The position numbers and the translations under genes are program-made. The notes below the pieces were generated by a model, which was not told the origin of the DNA, ran no database searches, and was given only the letters and a program-made list of their open reading frames with translations. A DNA stretch of 64,000 nucleotides from positions 41,836,527-41,900,526 of the forward strand of contig CM049308.1 in assembly GCA_026874595.1 (NCBI GenBank). Reading direction: 5' to 3'. Source of the stretch: Sipunculus nudus. Taxonomy: Eukaryota > Annelida > Sipuncula > Golfingiida > Sipunculidae. Every line of letters starts with the position of its first letter. Within the stretch, counting starts at the first letter, position 1. Of this stretch, positions 24,055 through 35,891 are shown piece after piece.

Positions 24055-24260
24055 TTTTTAGGTTACCTAGTCATAGGTCAAGGTCACTGGACCCACTTCT
24101 TTAAAAGATTGTTGTAAAATCAAAATGTAGCAAGTTCAAGGATAGTGCTAAGGCGTTTCAGGTCAAACGGTTAAAGGTCAGATCACAGGACCCACATTTG
24201 AAAAATCTCAAAAAATATCCTTATAGACAAGTTAAGCTGAGCGTCAAGACCCATGGGTCC
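24055..24260 (-). repeat. Fragment of tandem-repeat element with end motif
   Basis: AGGTCAAGGTCACTGGACCC-type sequence ends in AAGCTGAGCGTCAAGACC and CATGGGTCC (24233-24260), a variant of the end motif seen at 2414, 4559 and 5455. Confidence 0.6.
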
Positions 24261-24879
24261 GTAGGTTTTCCATTAACAAAATAGAGAACCTTTCAAGCTA
24301 GAAGCTCTTGTACAACCAGTGTATGTACTAGACTGATGGTTAAGTCATTGGAAGTTACGCATCATAATGTGAATAGATTTAACAGAATGTTCTGAAAGGC
24401 GAATGATCAATTTTATCCTCTGAGGAAAAACGACAAAAATCCAACATAAACATGATCAAAGTTGGCTCATTATGTAATGAACAATTGATAATTTACGTAT
24501 TGACTCAACGTATTCTTTCGTTCGTCTACAGTAACATATGCAATACCGGAGTCTCCGTGTCTATATTTTTTTATTGTGGACTCGCGAGGCAGCGACACTT
24601 CTCATCCTGAGCACAAATGTGATTAAATGTTCACCTCACTATATGTATTTTATTCAGCAGCACGCCGGCCGTGAAACTTGTTTTTAGCTGTTCGAAACGA
24701 AGACTCGTTACCATATATATTATCCCATTTCTAAATGTAGACTGGGGTTTTCGCTGCGACATAAACAATATAATATATAAAATATAAAATATTAACAGTA
24801 TAAAATACGCCATTCGAATAAGCTTGAAAAGTGTACTTTGGGGCGAACATTATTTAGCAAATGCAAGTGAAAGTTATAA
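24261..24879. other. 3' flank of the LRR/EF-hand gene; no other gene
   Basis: This stretch lies downstream of the stop codon at 24880 on the minus strand and probably includes its 3' UTR. Several TTTATT or TTTAAT strings (poly(A) signals on the minus strand) are present, but none can be chosen with confidence. Confidence 0.35.
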
Positions 24880-25327
24880 CTAGAGGTTTGAGACGTGCCA
24901 CTCGCCAGTAGGTTTCCATCTGCTGGTTGTGGATTTGTCGGAAGAAGTGTTATCTTGTACTTGGGATCCTTCATATTTAAGCTTTACACTATCCTTCCTC
25001 TGTGAACTAGAATTTGACACTGGACGCTGTGTGGTACTTTGATCACCGACTTCCCCTTGTAGACTGGTTGTAGCGTCGCCTTCGGTCGTTCCGGCCTCTT
25101 GCGCTGAGTCCGGCGTGGTCTCATCTTCTTCAGTTGCTGCATCAACTCCAAGAGCTCGCAGGAGGTCAGCATCATCTGAGGTATCAACCTCAGCAAACGC
25201 ATTCACGGCCTCCACTGCAGCAGCGGCCGCCTTCATGCGCATGCGCGCTTTTTCTCTCTGCCGCTGAATTCGACGGTTAACCTTCCGCTTCAGATCTCGA
25301 TGCTCTCGGTTGATATTCATGATCTCC
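24880..25327 (-). CDS. LRRC74A: LRRC74-like exon 12, C-terminal tail and stop
   Basis: Completes the EF-hand, then REHRDLKRKVNRRIQRQREK, an Ala-rich stretch and an acidic, Ser/Thr/Gln-rich tail ending HVSNL at a TAG (24880-24882). Acceptor TCTCCTAG. Confidence 0.9.
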
Positions 25328-28300
25328 CTAGGAGATAAATCAACACATCAATATGTGACTGTGTGCGTGTGAGTGAACGCGTCAGGTAACTAAGGTATAT
25401 GCAACGTAATCTATCTATGTACCTCCCACGTTTATTATTATTATTTTTCCATTTAAAGGCGTATTACATGTTTGAGCTATATGCAATTACACATAGATTA
25501 ACAACGCCGAAACATTTTTGCTGTTAAGTTACAAAATGACACAAGCAAGCCGAGACGCCTATCTTGACATGCAAGCCAGTCTAAGTTTTGTTTAAAAAGG
25601 AAACTGAATGAATTATATAAAAGTATCATCATTTTTTTTTAATAATTAAAGGAATACGTATAATAATTATAAATATGATTTATTATATACTTACGCCAGA
25701 TCGACTTCCCCGTCGCCATCTTTGTCCAGCATGTTTATTAGTTCCTCCAGCTGGGCCACGGTGAGGGGAGTGTCCAGGTCCTGCACGATGTAATACCAAA
25801 ACTAGCATGTAATGATGGTTCTTAACATTAATTTGAAATATAAATTGGTGATATATATCCATTAAGGGGACATTATAATGTTAATGGAAAAATCTGTAGA
25901 TTCAGTTTAGCCTTTAGTTCATGTCATGGTCATTATTACATCAAATTATAGTCTAATCAGTGTAATTGATTTTAAAGCCAAACCCGGGACAAATTGCAAC
26001 AGAAATGCTTTTTATGGCCCCGCCACATAGTGGCCGGGACATATAGTTTTACCCATGTCCGTCATTCCGTCATTCCAAAATGAAACAGTTGTACGGACTT
26101 TTTTTCGCAATGCCTGCAGATATTGGCCTGATTTTTGGTGTGTGGGCAGACAATAAACCGTTACAGATCGAGTTTGCGTTTCGTCCCGGTTGACCTACTT
26201 TTGACCGTATGACGGCTCCGAAAAATGGAAAAATTCATGAAAAATAGAAATTTCATTTGATTATTTTTAATTGGCTAATTAAAGATTAGGTTTTACTTTA
26301 CATATCTGCACATAGTCATATTAAGTTTGGTCTTAACCTCTATGAGTGAATACTCATTTGAAAGGTCCTCTCATTGCTGGTCTATTAAATCTAAGAGGTA
26401 AATTTAACCAATAATAACGATTTTTTTATTTATATTTACCAGTGCGGGGCTAGACAAATTATATATAAATATAACACACACAGGATAAACCATATAGAAA
26501 CAGGAGCAGGGTGTGTTTTATATCATGATATGTATCATGAGAGATACAGGGTTATCGACATCATACATTATCTTGCATTTGAATGGTTTTGAACCCCATT
26601 TCAATAAGTTGCAATTTGACGTGACTGTAATTCTGTGCATTTTCATATAAGCTGTGCACCAAATAGATTTAAAGAAACTTTGGGAAATATACAATAATTT
26701 GATTAATATTAATAAACGACACTTCATATTAATTCCATAGTGGAGAGTGCATATTCAGATCTCAGAAATATTGCTAAAATAAGGCGTTATCTTTCTCATA
26801 GAACGACTCAACTGCTTGTTCAGGCGACGGTGACGTCACATTTGACCATAAGCAATTCTTTTTTGTTGGACTGCCATCTTACTTGCTAGACAAATGACTG
26901 TGTTTAAAATAGCGCGGCTCGTGTTATATATGGTGCAAAGAGGGTTCACCATATAACACCACATTTTATATATTTACACTGATTACCAATACGTCAGCGT
27001 ATCGCATACAAAATCTGTCTTATTACGTTCCGTGCATTTCATGGTCTAGCCCCAAAATACATCAATGAACAGGTTTCATCATAACAACCATCTCGTGCTC
27101 TCAGATCTACAAATCAGTTCTTACTCGTTACGCCAGCAGTAAATTTATCCACGTTTGTTGGCGGGGATTTTGCAAATGTTGCCCCAGTCGTTCAAAACCT
27201 CATCTATTTTGGGAAGCGTATTTTAAGTTGTATGTGATGTTTTCGGGGATGATTATAATTAATTTATATTTTTTTTATCTATTTTATTCATTTTAATGTT
27301 TGAGTGTATACGTGCAGCGCCTTGATTAAGCATACATGCATAGATATGTTGCGCGTTATATATGTATGTAATAACAATAACATATACGGACCTTGAGACC
27401 CTCCATGAACTCGTCACGTGTCAGACTCATGCTGTGGTCTTTGTCCAGACTCTTGAAGAGATCGACCAGACGGAGGTTCTGCTCGGCCATGAAGATCAGC
27501 AGGATTTCTAGCGGATTCTTGTCTGAAAACCGCTCCCCAGCCCCGCCCATCTCATTGGAATCCGAAACGAAACCAACTTTGACCTCAAACTCTTGTCGCA
27601 TCCTCACCTCCGCACAGAGCCCCATGAAGTTTTTGTTTACAGTTACGGCCTGTCATGCACATATTTAATATTGTATTACTACGTCCGATAAAGAAAAAAA
27701 AACCTTAAAATATTCACTATTGTATTACGTAAAATATTGATTATAGACGCACGTGCATTGATACCCATGAGTATTTTGATCAAATCAAACAAGCCTCAGA
27801 AGAAGAAAACATTATGTTACATATTTAGATTAAAGAGAACAGTTAACGTGAGACTAGCTTACAAAAGAACAAATAGTTCGTCGATACATGCATATAATAC
27901 AAATTGACAGAAATATTACAGTTTGGTCTGTCATCAGATACCGGTTCACTTACAGAGAGATCCAATAAACGCATTGCACTCTCCTCGTTTCCTTTGATAG
28001 CGGTGGCTAAAGCCATAGCACCTCCGAATGTCATGGGGTTCATTCCAATCTGCAATAACAAAAGAAACAACTAGTTCTGTTGTAAATATTTTTCTGATTA
28101 ACACAATTTTGTTTGGCTTTTGTTTTATTTAATTTGTACATTTTTTATCTATATAATGACCATTATCCCTGTGGTTATACAGTTGTAATTTTAATTACCT
28201 GTTCATGACATCGATGTCATACGCGTAAACCAGGCACACCAGACTCGATAAATCAGGAATAGTTTAAATGATCTGTATTTGGGAATGTTACAAAGTTATC

Positions 28301-29993
28301 GTTGTAACGTTCGGTGTTTGGAGCAATGCTCGTTGCTGCTTGGCTCAGTTTAAGAGTGGACTACATTTCACATAGGTCCTAGTGTACATGGTCCACGATT
28401 CCCTCAGATATACCTCAGGAAACCGTGGAATGTTTGTGGTCAATGACTAAAAACGGCCTCTGTAGTCTACATTCTTACATGTTGGGAACATTTTATATTA
28501 ACGTTGAAGACACCATACAAGAGAAACCTAATGCTTGTCAAAGCTGACGCTGCGGAAAAGGAGCGATAAGCCATGCTCCAGAATCTTGTACTGGTCCTGC
28601 TATTCGCAGCAGCTTTGCACCTGCCCTGGTATATGGGATGCCGCATTAACCAAGAAATGTTTAAATGGATAAAAGGCGACAACCAACCTTTAACACCTCC
28701 AGTCCGTCGTTCTTTTTTAGAGCTTTGGCGATTGCAAAACATCCGTCGGCGCTGATTCTGTTGTTAGACACGTCGAGCTCCACCAGAGTGTAGTTCTGTT
28801 TGAGAGCCCGGGCCAGGACCTTAGCTCCGTTATCAGCAAAACCATTCATGCTCAGGTTCAAGGTGTGTAAAAACATATTCTCCTGTCACGATTAAGGCAT
28901 ATCAGATAAAATATATTACAAACTTTGTTGTGTTTGGTGAACTTCGAAGTACATTTTCAAACATGTAGTGCTTGTAATGTCAGCATATATATATTAGAGA
29001 AAAAAAAAAAATTTCTCAATTGACGACAACGGAATAACAGTGTAAAAAGCTAAAGTCAAATTATTTACATGCAAAATATAACTTTTTTTTTTATGTAACC
29101 GCCTTCAGTGTTAATGCTAGCTTAACAAATTATGTATCTTCATAATTCCATTCCTAGGTTCAGGCGACGTGACAGGCAGTAGCACATGCTTCCTCTCATG
29201 GTATAATTTGGTGTTAACAAGGCCTGATGACAAATGCACCTGCGGGCCCTGGGTGTGTAATCGTCAACAACTGCTGGGTCATAACACCAGGGAAACCCCG
29301 TAAGACGCACTCTATGTGAGCGTTATCCGGCTTTGGAGCAAGGCCTCCCAATTAAGCCTGCCGAGCGCTCACCCTGGGTTGGGGCCGACCGTGAAGTATT
29401 CTCACAACCTCGCCTGAAATTCGAACTCATGATCTATTGGTTTTGAGTCTTGTGCTCTGCCCTCGACCACAGATACAAATTAAAATTTAATTTAAATAAC
29501 ATAGCCTCATTACCTGTAGTGCCTTGGCGATGCCTTCCGCTCCCTTCAGTCGAATGTGATTCCAACTTAAGTCTAAAACCTTCAGATATTCATTTTTTGC
29601 TGTAATATAATAAAATATATAATATAATACAAAACAACATTTATATGTCGTTTAAAAGCATTTTATAAAGCAAGTTATTTCTCGGATTAATCTGTTACCT
29701 CTCCAGGTAAAAACTTTGTCACATATTAGCAATGCATGTTATGGACAGAGCGAATGGGAAAAAATCATATGACCAAGCGCATTGTATAATCCCGGCATTT
29801 TGGTTTTATACAAATAAAGTGTTAAAACCTCACCCACTCCTTCCCCAATGACGACAGCTCCTGTCTCTCGGAACTCGTTGTGACTCAGGTAGAGTTCATG
29901 GAGGGTCCTGTTGTTCTGTTTACCAGAAAACAACCCATTAACTGTCACATTGCCAGCATAAACCCCTTGGTTTTTTTTTATTCCTTTGTTCTT

Positions 29994-30064
<71 letters not shown>

Positions 30065-32248
30065 TTATTGGCACACCTAATAAAACCCTCATCATATCAT
30101 AATCATCTACATACTATAAGTGTCTCCATATCAATAATATTTTACTTTAACTTGATGTTCACATTTAACATCTATTCCGACAAAAATGATCAAAAGGTAG
30201 AACGGTATGTATTACGTGAGACAATAATGGAACACCGCACCCAGGTCACACAAAATTAGAATCTAACCTTTTAATTCGATCACAACATCTTAACCAATAA
30301 ATGATAATTTCTTTTGACACAAATGGTATAGGTACAGAAAGTCCCCAAAGGAGTAGATATATGACAAAGAGAACCGCGAAAATCTATTTTTAGTGTTCGG
30401 GAAATCACTTGTTTTCAGTTACATAGAGAGACAGTTACATAGATTCGGACATGCATGGCATTCTGTGAAGACATATGGCTATTTTGCGTGCCAAAACAAA
30501 TCTACACTTGTTTGTAATACATTGAGCTTAAAGCTATTTGAGTGAGCTTAGCTACTGAATTTAACCGTTTAGTTAAATTAATAATTTTATTACCTTTCAC
30601 TCTGGTTATATATTATATGACAGTAAAATTAATTCTATAACAAGCAGAAGGTAATGTTACGGTTAGGAAAACTGGTGACTTGCCTCAAGCAAATCCCGAA
30701 ACAAATCGGCGTCCTTGTCTTGAAAGCCGTTCCCTGTGAAAAGAAGCACAGGTTAAGGGTAACAAGTCATACATGTTATTTACTTATAATTCTAATATTT
30801 AATGAGTTCAATAAATGGAAATAGACTTTGGCATACACGGAATACCAGCAACTACACCTCATTATACTGAGCGATTAAGATAAGTAAGATGAGCGATAAG
30901 ACTAGTAATTATTGAAGGTAACTCTCAAACCATTGTCTAGTATTGTCATAATGGTGCTTGTATAAGGTTCTGTCTTCAAATAAGATAATAAAGGGAAATA
31001 TTTATTTCCATATGACGCTTACAGCAAATGTGAAGACCATCAGTCTGTCCTATAGTATATGAAAGCGACACCAAAAGGGAAATGAAATCAACAATGGACG
31101 AGTAGATCAATCGCAATAGTTATTGAGGTTATAAAAAGCATTCCATACCGTCTGCAGGATATTTCAGCACAGATTTGACATTTAAACAACCTAGTGTACT
31201 ATTGTATTAAGTAAGTAACTGATACCAAGAAATGTCTCTTCACGGGTATCGCCGTAAGCCTCATGCATTACTGGCACTTTGGTGTGTACATGTTACCGTG
31301 GTCTAATGGATAGCTAAAACTGAATAAATTCCATTGTTTACTCAGTATGCATCCTAAGTCTGTTCCAATATCACGAGTACAGTCTAACCATTTAAATATA
31401 AGAGTATAATGTGCTCCACACATGTTATCCCTTTTGCATGCCCTTCTGGCCGTACGCACGTCAAATCAAAGCATTGCTCCTTATTTCGCTTTGGGGAAAA
31501 ACAGGCTGACGAATCCCGAGGTTTGTTCGATGCATCTTTATACTACCAAGTCTGTGACACGACCACGCATTCACAGACCTTGATTCCGCGAACTAATCAG
31601 GCATCTTTTTCATGAATGATGAATACAGCAATTGAACCAGTCAACCGGCTCGCGTACACTGGAATTACGCGGATGCATAGTGCGTTGTTATTTTATCATA
31701 CAGTCAGCATTGCCGGAAAGGCATCGAAAATAGTACCAGTCAAATCAGCCAGTCCCGTTTCTGATTCTTGTTCAAACGGCATGTGAACATTGAACAGTGT
31801 GGTGCATACATTCTATTGGTTGGGATTGATTGATTGAAAGCTGTGATTTCGGCCTGAACACTTGCAGTCAGGTTCATTATTTATGAAACAGATGCCAGAG
31901 AGGGTCGTGGGAATCAATGTCTCTGAGTGCTTACTAGAGTGCTTACCCGATAAATCTAGTATCTGAAGACTTGAAACGTTCTTCTGAAGAACCTCACAAA
32001 TTGAACATGCTCCTTCACTGCGCAGGTTGTTGAAGGCCAGGTTCTGTACAAAATGCAATACCTGTGATCTGTGTATTTTCTATGTAAACGCGTTTTATAT
32101 TTAAGTCCTCGTTCAGAATAGGTAGGGGTGTCTCATGACAGTCAAAGTGGAAATTTACTTACACAATGTAATATTATCTTCCAGTTAATTAAAATTTTAA
32201 CGAATTTGAATTGAATTTGAATAACGTAAAAGCTAGTGTATATCAGCT

Positions 32249-32290
<42 letters not shown>

Positions 32291-32300
32291 TATATATAAT

Positions 32301-32331
<31 letters not shown>

Positions 32332-34025
32332 ATATGTTGATTTAGTTTGACTTCATCGGTTGGTACTACAGTACTCTTTCGTGGTAGCAATGTTGCGGTT
32401 GCCCTCACTCATCAGGGAATTTTCTCCTGATGAGTGAGGAAATACGTGCCCTGAAAACTTCATGAGATTACCGTCAATGAACAAACACACATACACACGA
32501 ACGGGAATGAATGCATAACCTCCTGGCGGAGCAATAAACACCCAGATTGCATAAAGGGGATAAGAATGGAAATGGACAACATGTGTTCCTGTGCATTGAA
32601 CACTCACCAGTTCAACTAACACGTGATTTTCCGTGAGCATGTAGGCCACGTGACGGGCTCCCTCCTCCCCACACCAGTTCCCTTCCAGATGTAGCCTCTC
32701 AACATGCTTGTTCACCTTCAGTATAAACACAACGTAAAAGGTTGATCACTTGGCGCTTAGTCGTTATTCTTGCCCTATCTCTGTTCTCTATATTAATATA
32801 TATTACCTGTCTAATGTAAATAAATTCTCAAAGATCGGTGTGTTATTCCAAAAAGATAGATTCTTTAAATGTGGATTCAACTACATAATTAGACGCTCTG
32901 TCAAAATTAATATATTAATATTTATTTTATGACCTATAATTAAAAACTTATGTATCACACATACAAGCTGTTAGTTGGTTTGTATATGACGCCATGGTTA
33001 TGGATGTTTTCACCTGTAACGGTACAGCCAGTGCCTTGGTGCCCCCCGGCCCCAGTCCGTGGTAGTTCATCTCAAGCTCACTTTGTTCCATGTGACGTAA
33101 AAAGTAAGTTGCCGGGGTAACCTCGAGGGCACAACACACGCGCTCGTACAACTCTTCGTGGGTCATCACGTCATTTTGATTCTTTTCTAAAGTGCCATTA
33201 GTATATAATTAAATGTATATTTATTACAAAATTTAAAAAAAAACTTGGGATGCCCGATTATATAAGAGAATAAATCTGCAAAAAGATCCCTATTTTTGGG
33301 ACAATACCCAATTGAATTTAATGTAAATAATAATTATTTAATAGGTAATGTCTTGCGAATATACAGTCGACTCTTTTTTCAAGGCTTAACCTCACGTAAA
33401 GAAACGACATCCTGTTGCGCAAAAGAATTTAAACAATTTAAATTTATATTCATATATCTAAAATGCCCGCAAACTTTGTGATTTTTAAGCTCAAAAATAA
33501 TATACTGCTAATCCTTCAGCTAAATATGATAAATAAAGGACTAGAAATTCAGAAGGCGCAGGTACTTTTGCTTGGGAAGGTACTCTTTTCATTCAACATA
33601 GATTTGCATTTTATAGTTCACCTTGTGTATGTGTGTGCGTGCGTGCGTGTGTGTTTAGCGGTACCTTCCTCGAGGTCGGTATCGTAGTCACTGTCCTCCC
33701 CTATGGGTGTTCGACCCGGCTTTCTGTTCCGCTCTTTATGACGCTGTAGTATGCTGTTTGGTTGACTTGGTTTACGAGGGGTTTTGTTACGCTCCCTTGG
33801 TCGTGAAGTCTTAATGACTGGAGCTTGGTCCTTGGCGGGGTGGTTTCGTATAACCAGTTCCTCATCTTTTGAGGTAAGCAAGGACGATGGAGTCCGTAGA
33901 AAATGTCCCCTGGTGGCCAAAGATGGAATCCTGTCACGGCGGTCTCTTTCGTGTTTGGTCAGCTGGCTCAAACCATCTCTGGTGCCCTTAAAACCATTTT
34001 TTTTAAAGTCAGGTTTAATTAACAT
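24880..34025 (-). CDS. LRRC74A: LRR and EF-hand protein, LRRC74-like, 12 exons
   Basis: The joined CDS (exons listed separately) is 2040 nt, 679 residues. Residues 1-120 are basic and low complexity. Residues 121-178 hold the conserved N-terminal LRRC74-type segment (YHGLGPGGTKALAVPL). About 179-425 form eight or nine ribonuclease-inhibitor-type LRRs with a 28-residue period (LHTLNLSMNGFADNGAKVLA is one). Two EF-hands follow: loop DKDHSMSLTRDE at 485-496, with Met where Gly is usual, and canonical loop DKDGDGEVDLAE at 521-532. Residues 533-679 are a basic coiled stretch then an acidic, Ser/Thr-rich tail. Every inferred junction preserves frame; eleven introns, one with a GC donor. Family members have LRRs then EF-hands; molecular function is poorly known, and calcium binding is inferred from the loops. 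The start at 34025 is the first in-frame Met; an upstream coding exon cannot be excluded. The symbol denotes family resemblance (A versus B not resolved). Confidence 0.9.
25695..25780 (-). CDS. LRRC74A: LRRC74-like exon 11, second EF-hand
   Basis: Encodes DLDTPLTVAQLEELINMLDK and the rest of a canonical EF-hand loop; acceptor TCGTGCAG, donor GTAAGT, phase 2 out. Confidence 0.92.
25995..26475. repeat. Probable dispersed repeat in intron 11
   Basis: The stretch from GGCCCCGCCACATAGTGGCC through TGTCCGTCATTCCGTCATT and the following lines has the style of a dispersed element (self-complementary CCACATAGTGG start, tandem short CCGTCATT). Only one copy is in the window, so this is a judgement. 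Confidence 0.35.
26977..27190 (+). mobile_element. LINE fragment, 3' end of reverse-transcriptase ORF
   Basis: Plus-strand frame: LPIRQRIAYKICLITFRAFH, then GLAPKYINEQVSS, stop, QPSRALRSTNQFLLVTPAVN. This follows the C-terminal pattern of many CR1/Jockey/Rex-like non-LTR ORF2 proteins (LHWLPVxxRIxFK...L..KALxGLAPxYL...SRxLRS). The Trp of LHWLP is a stop and a second stop lies at about 27086. It sits in intron 10 of the LRR gene, antisense to it. Confidence 0.65.
27392..27649 (-). CDS. LRRC74A: LRRC74-like exon 10, first EF-hand
   Basis: 86 codons. Starts AVTVNKNFMGLC and ends with the helix-loop-helix LVDLFKSLDKDHSMSLTRDE and FMEGLK. Acceptor CATGACAG, donor GTCCGT (weak). Confidence 0.92.
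27954..28049 (-). CDS. LRRC74A: LRRC74-like exon 9, last LRR
   Basis: 32 codons, IGMNPMTFGGAMALATAIKG and MRLLDLS; acceptor TATTGCAG, donor GTAAGT. Confidence 0.92.
28688..28882 (-). CDS. LRRC74A: LRRC74-like exon 8, two LRRs
   Basis: 65 codons with two repeats: LHTLNLSMNGFADNGAKVLA and LVELDVSNNRISADGCFAIA. Acceptor CGTGACAG, donor GTTGGT (weak). The 3' border is uncertain by one base from my counting. Confidence 0.9.
29235..29472 (-). mobile_element. tRNA-derived SINE, copy in intron 7
   Basis: Colinear with 48925-49160. On the minus strand, the tRNA-like head has ATCATGAGTTCGAATTTC, a B-box (GTTCGAATCC in the other copy's form). A conserved body follows, CGGTCGGCCCCAACCCAG, then GAGCGCTCGGCAGGCTTAAT. 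Mollusc SINEs commonly have a conserved central domain; I cannot name the domain type with certainty. Confidence 0.7.
29514..29599 (-). CDS. LRRC74A: LRRC74-like exon 7, LRR
   Basis: Encodes KNEYLKVLDLSWNHIRLKGA and EGIAKALQ, one exact 28-residue repeat; acceptor ATATTACAG, donor GTAATG. Confidence 0.92.
29834..29915 (-). CDS. LRRC74A: LRRC74-like exon 6, LRR
   Basis: Encodes NNRTLHELYLSHNEFRETGA and VVIGEGV; acceptor GGTAAACAG, donor GTGAGG, phase 1 out. Confidence 0.92.
29998..30060. repeat. (TA)n microsatellite in intron 5
   Basis: About 63 bp of alternating TA, 80 bp upstream (minus sense) of exon 6. Confidence 0.95.
30684..30733 (-). CDS. LRRC74A: LRRC74-like exon 5, 50-nt exon with GC donor
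   Basis: Encodes NGFQDKDADLFRDLLE. The acceptor is TTTTCACAG. The donor reads GAG then GCAAGT, the usual consensus of the minor GC-AG intron class; no GT donor would preserve the LRR frame. Confidence 0.88.
31947..32043 (-). CDS. LRRC74A: LRRC74-like exon 4, LRR
   Basis: Encodes NLAFNNLRSEGACSICEVL and LQILDLSG; acceptor TTTTGTACAG, donor GTAAGC, phase 1 out. Confidence 0.92.
32250..32331. repeat. Interrupted (TA)n microsatellite in intron 3
   Basis: Alternating TA with a few interruptions such as TAAATA and AGACA. Confidence 0.9.
32608..32715 (-). CDS. LRRC74A: LRRC74-like exon 3, first LRR
   Basis: Exactly 36 codons. Encodes VERLHLEGNWCGEEGARHVA and continues to LVEL; donor GTGAGT. The Cys in WCGEEG replaces the usual small residue of the LRR loop. 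Confidence 0.92.
33014..33186 (-). CDS. LRRC74A: LRRC74-like exon 2
   Basis: Acceptor CACTTTAG, donor CAG then GTGAAA. Encodes THEELYERVCCALEVTP and YHGLGPGGTKALAVPLQ, the segment leading into the LRR domain. Phase 1 in, phase 0 out. Confidence 0.9.
33665..34025 (-). CDS. LRRC74A: LRRC74-like exon 1 (start tentative)
   Basis: Starts MLIKPDFKKNGFKG and contains a basic Pro/Arg/Lys-rich region, then GEDSDYDTDLEE. The donor is GAAG then GTACCG; one base carries over. An alternative acceptor (TTTTAAAG before GGCACCAGAG, about 33988) could make this an internal exon, with the true start further upstream. Confidence 0.75.
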
Positions 34026-34054
34026 TTAATTTTCATGTGTATATAATAAAAGAC

Positions 34055-34260
34055 TGTATATAGGCCTACCAAGCTAAAGCTCTGTATCGAGAGCTAAATG
34101 TAATAAACACTCTAGTAACAGTCATGTGAAAACGAACATGAAACACCCATGGTAATCACAAATTTCCGTTTTAAATCTCTTTTAATTAGGCGATTTCATT
34201 GGACTTGGTCTTGGTTCACGATGACTCGGACTCGAACAAGTTTTCTACTCAGGAGCGATC
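34055..34260. repeat. Dispersed repeat, copy 1
   Basis: Shares CGAGAGCTAAATGTAATAAAC, split by an insertion, and TTTTAATTAGGCGATTT, ATTGGACTTGGTCTTGGTTC and GATGACTCGGACT with 35636-35760. This region lies just upstream of the LRR gene's first exon. Confidence 0.7.
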
Positions 34261-34911
34261 CAATACCATATTCAAAATACAGCAACCAAAATACCGTGTA
34301 CAATATAAGGATACCATAGCGGACCTGGGTGTTTACACATTTCATGAATATATATTATTTACATTCATGAAATATATTTATGAGGTTTGCATCAGAACTT
34401 CTTCCTAATGGATTTCATGTGTCAAAAACATTAATAAATACTGGTTTAGCGTAAACACAACGTGGATTAGAGGGAGGTAAAACGATATCGTAACAGGTAT
34501 AGTTATCACATCCTTGCCATCCATGCATGGTAGTGTTTGTTGTACAGAGACGACAAGAAGCGCTGGAATCGTCTACATAGTACAGTGTCATGTAAATCTA
34601 TTGACGTTGTTATACCATACAGATGGTACGTTTATTTACATCTTAGACACAACATGTTGAGCAATAAAGCATGGCAGAGAGCCATTACAAATATAAAATA
34701 CCGCAGTGTTATTATGATATTATATATGGTGTAGCAGACAGCGATGGTCAACTCTGCAAGAACAGTTTAACATATTTCTGAACATACTCTTGATAATCAT
34801 GTTACAATCCTTTTCCAGTAATACAGAGAAATACCACAGGAAATCTCATTATCTAAAGAGTTTTCATATCAATGTATTTTTTTTTAATTTTCATTTTGGT
34901 ACATTTATTGC

Positions 34912-34912
<1 letters not shown>

Positions 34913-34965
<53 letters not shown>
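34913..34965. repeat. (TA)n microsatellite
   Basis: About 53 bp of TA. Confidence 0.95.
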
Positions 34966-34967
<2 letters not shown>

Positions 34968-35203
34968 AAGACGGTAGTGGTAGGATGAGGGAAGACAGTT
35001 TAGATATATACTAATGATACCATTTGAACTTAAATTTCAACTACAGACCTAATTATATTACAAAGATTTCATAACCGTGCAGAGAGAATAATCATTCAGC
35101 TTTCCTTGATTGCAAGGGCATAAACAATGATCTCTTCACTAATTCCGTCCACGACAGATAGTCGTATACTTAAATCATTTGTATCTTGCAAGGGCCTATC
35201 CAC

Positions 35204-35250
35204 CAGGGGGTGCCGCAGGGGGCCATGCTTCCATCCAACTTTGCATGTGA
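35204..35250 (+). pseudogene. Possible tiny LINE reverse-transcriptase scrap
   Basis: One frame reads IHQGVPQGAMLPS, resembling the GVPQGxxLSP motif of non-LTR RTs. No other RT motif is detectable around it, so this may be chance. Confidence 0.25.
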
Positions 35251-35441
35251 TACTGAGGCAAAACTTTACATACAGTACTACTTGCTAAGAAAATTAAAGT
35301 ATGATTGTAATTATAAAAAAATATTGAAATATCAGTCATGTTTACGTCAAGTTTCATAACTGAGCACTTTCATATGCAGGTTAAAAACTATTACTCTTTT
35401 TTACAGTCTGAAAATGGTACAAAGATATTGAAGTAGGCTGA

Positions 35442-35443
<2 letters not shown>

Positions 35444-35495
<52 letters not shown>
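35444..35495. repeat. (TA)n microsatellite
   Basis: About 52 bp of TA. The block on its left (CGTCAAGTTTCAT...CACTTTCATATG) is partly the reverse complement of the block on its right (ATGAAAGTGTACAATAATGA ... CTTGACGTAAACATGACTGA), a palindromic arrangement around the TA tract. Confidence 0.85.
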
Positions 35496-35499
<4 letters not shown>

Positions 35500-35635
35500 G
35501 TGTACAATAATGAACCTTGACGTAAACATGACTGATATTTCCATTTTTTTACAATTACAATATATTAAGATATTAAGGAAGGTTCAGTCACATAGTCCGA
35601 AGTAATATTATAACAAAAACATAAATATGATAAAG

Positions 35636-35760
35636 ACTGCATACCAAGCTTAATCGAGAGCTAAATGTAATAAACAAATTTCGTTTAAAATCTTTTTTTA
35701 ATTAGGAGATTTATTGGACTCTGACTTGGACTTTGGTTCAAGATGACTCAGACTGAAATA
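35636..35760. repeat. Dispersed repeat, copy 2
   Basis: Shortened copy of 34055-34260 in the same orientation. It is followed by a GGACTC/CTTGGA-rich stretch and then by the 430-bp repeat copy 2. Confidence 0.7.
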
Positions 35761-35891
35761 GGGTGGACTTGGAATCGAATCTCAATCCTTGGACTCGGAC
35801 TCGAGTAGCCTGAACTTGCACTTGCACTTGGACTCGCATGGTGTGGACGAGAGATTGGAGCCAAGTTGGCCAAACAAATGCAGCTGGCTTG

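Noticed and set aside
29739-30095. 118-codon minus frame over exon 6
   Set aside because: Most of it is a TA microsatellite read as Ile-Tyr; only 29834-29915 is an exon.
35204-35250. Larger LINE around the HQGVPQG motif
   Set aside because: No other RT motif lies in any frame nearby; kept only as a low-confidence scrap.
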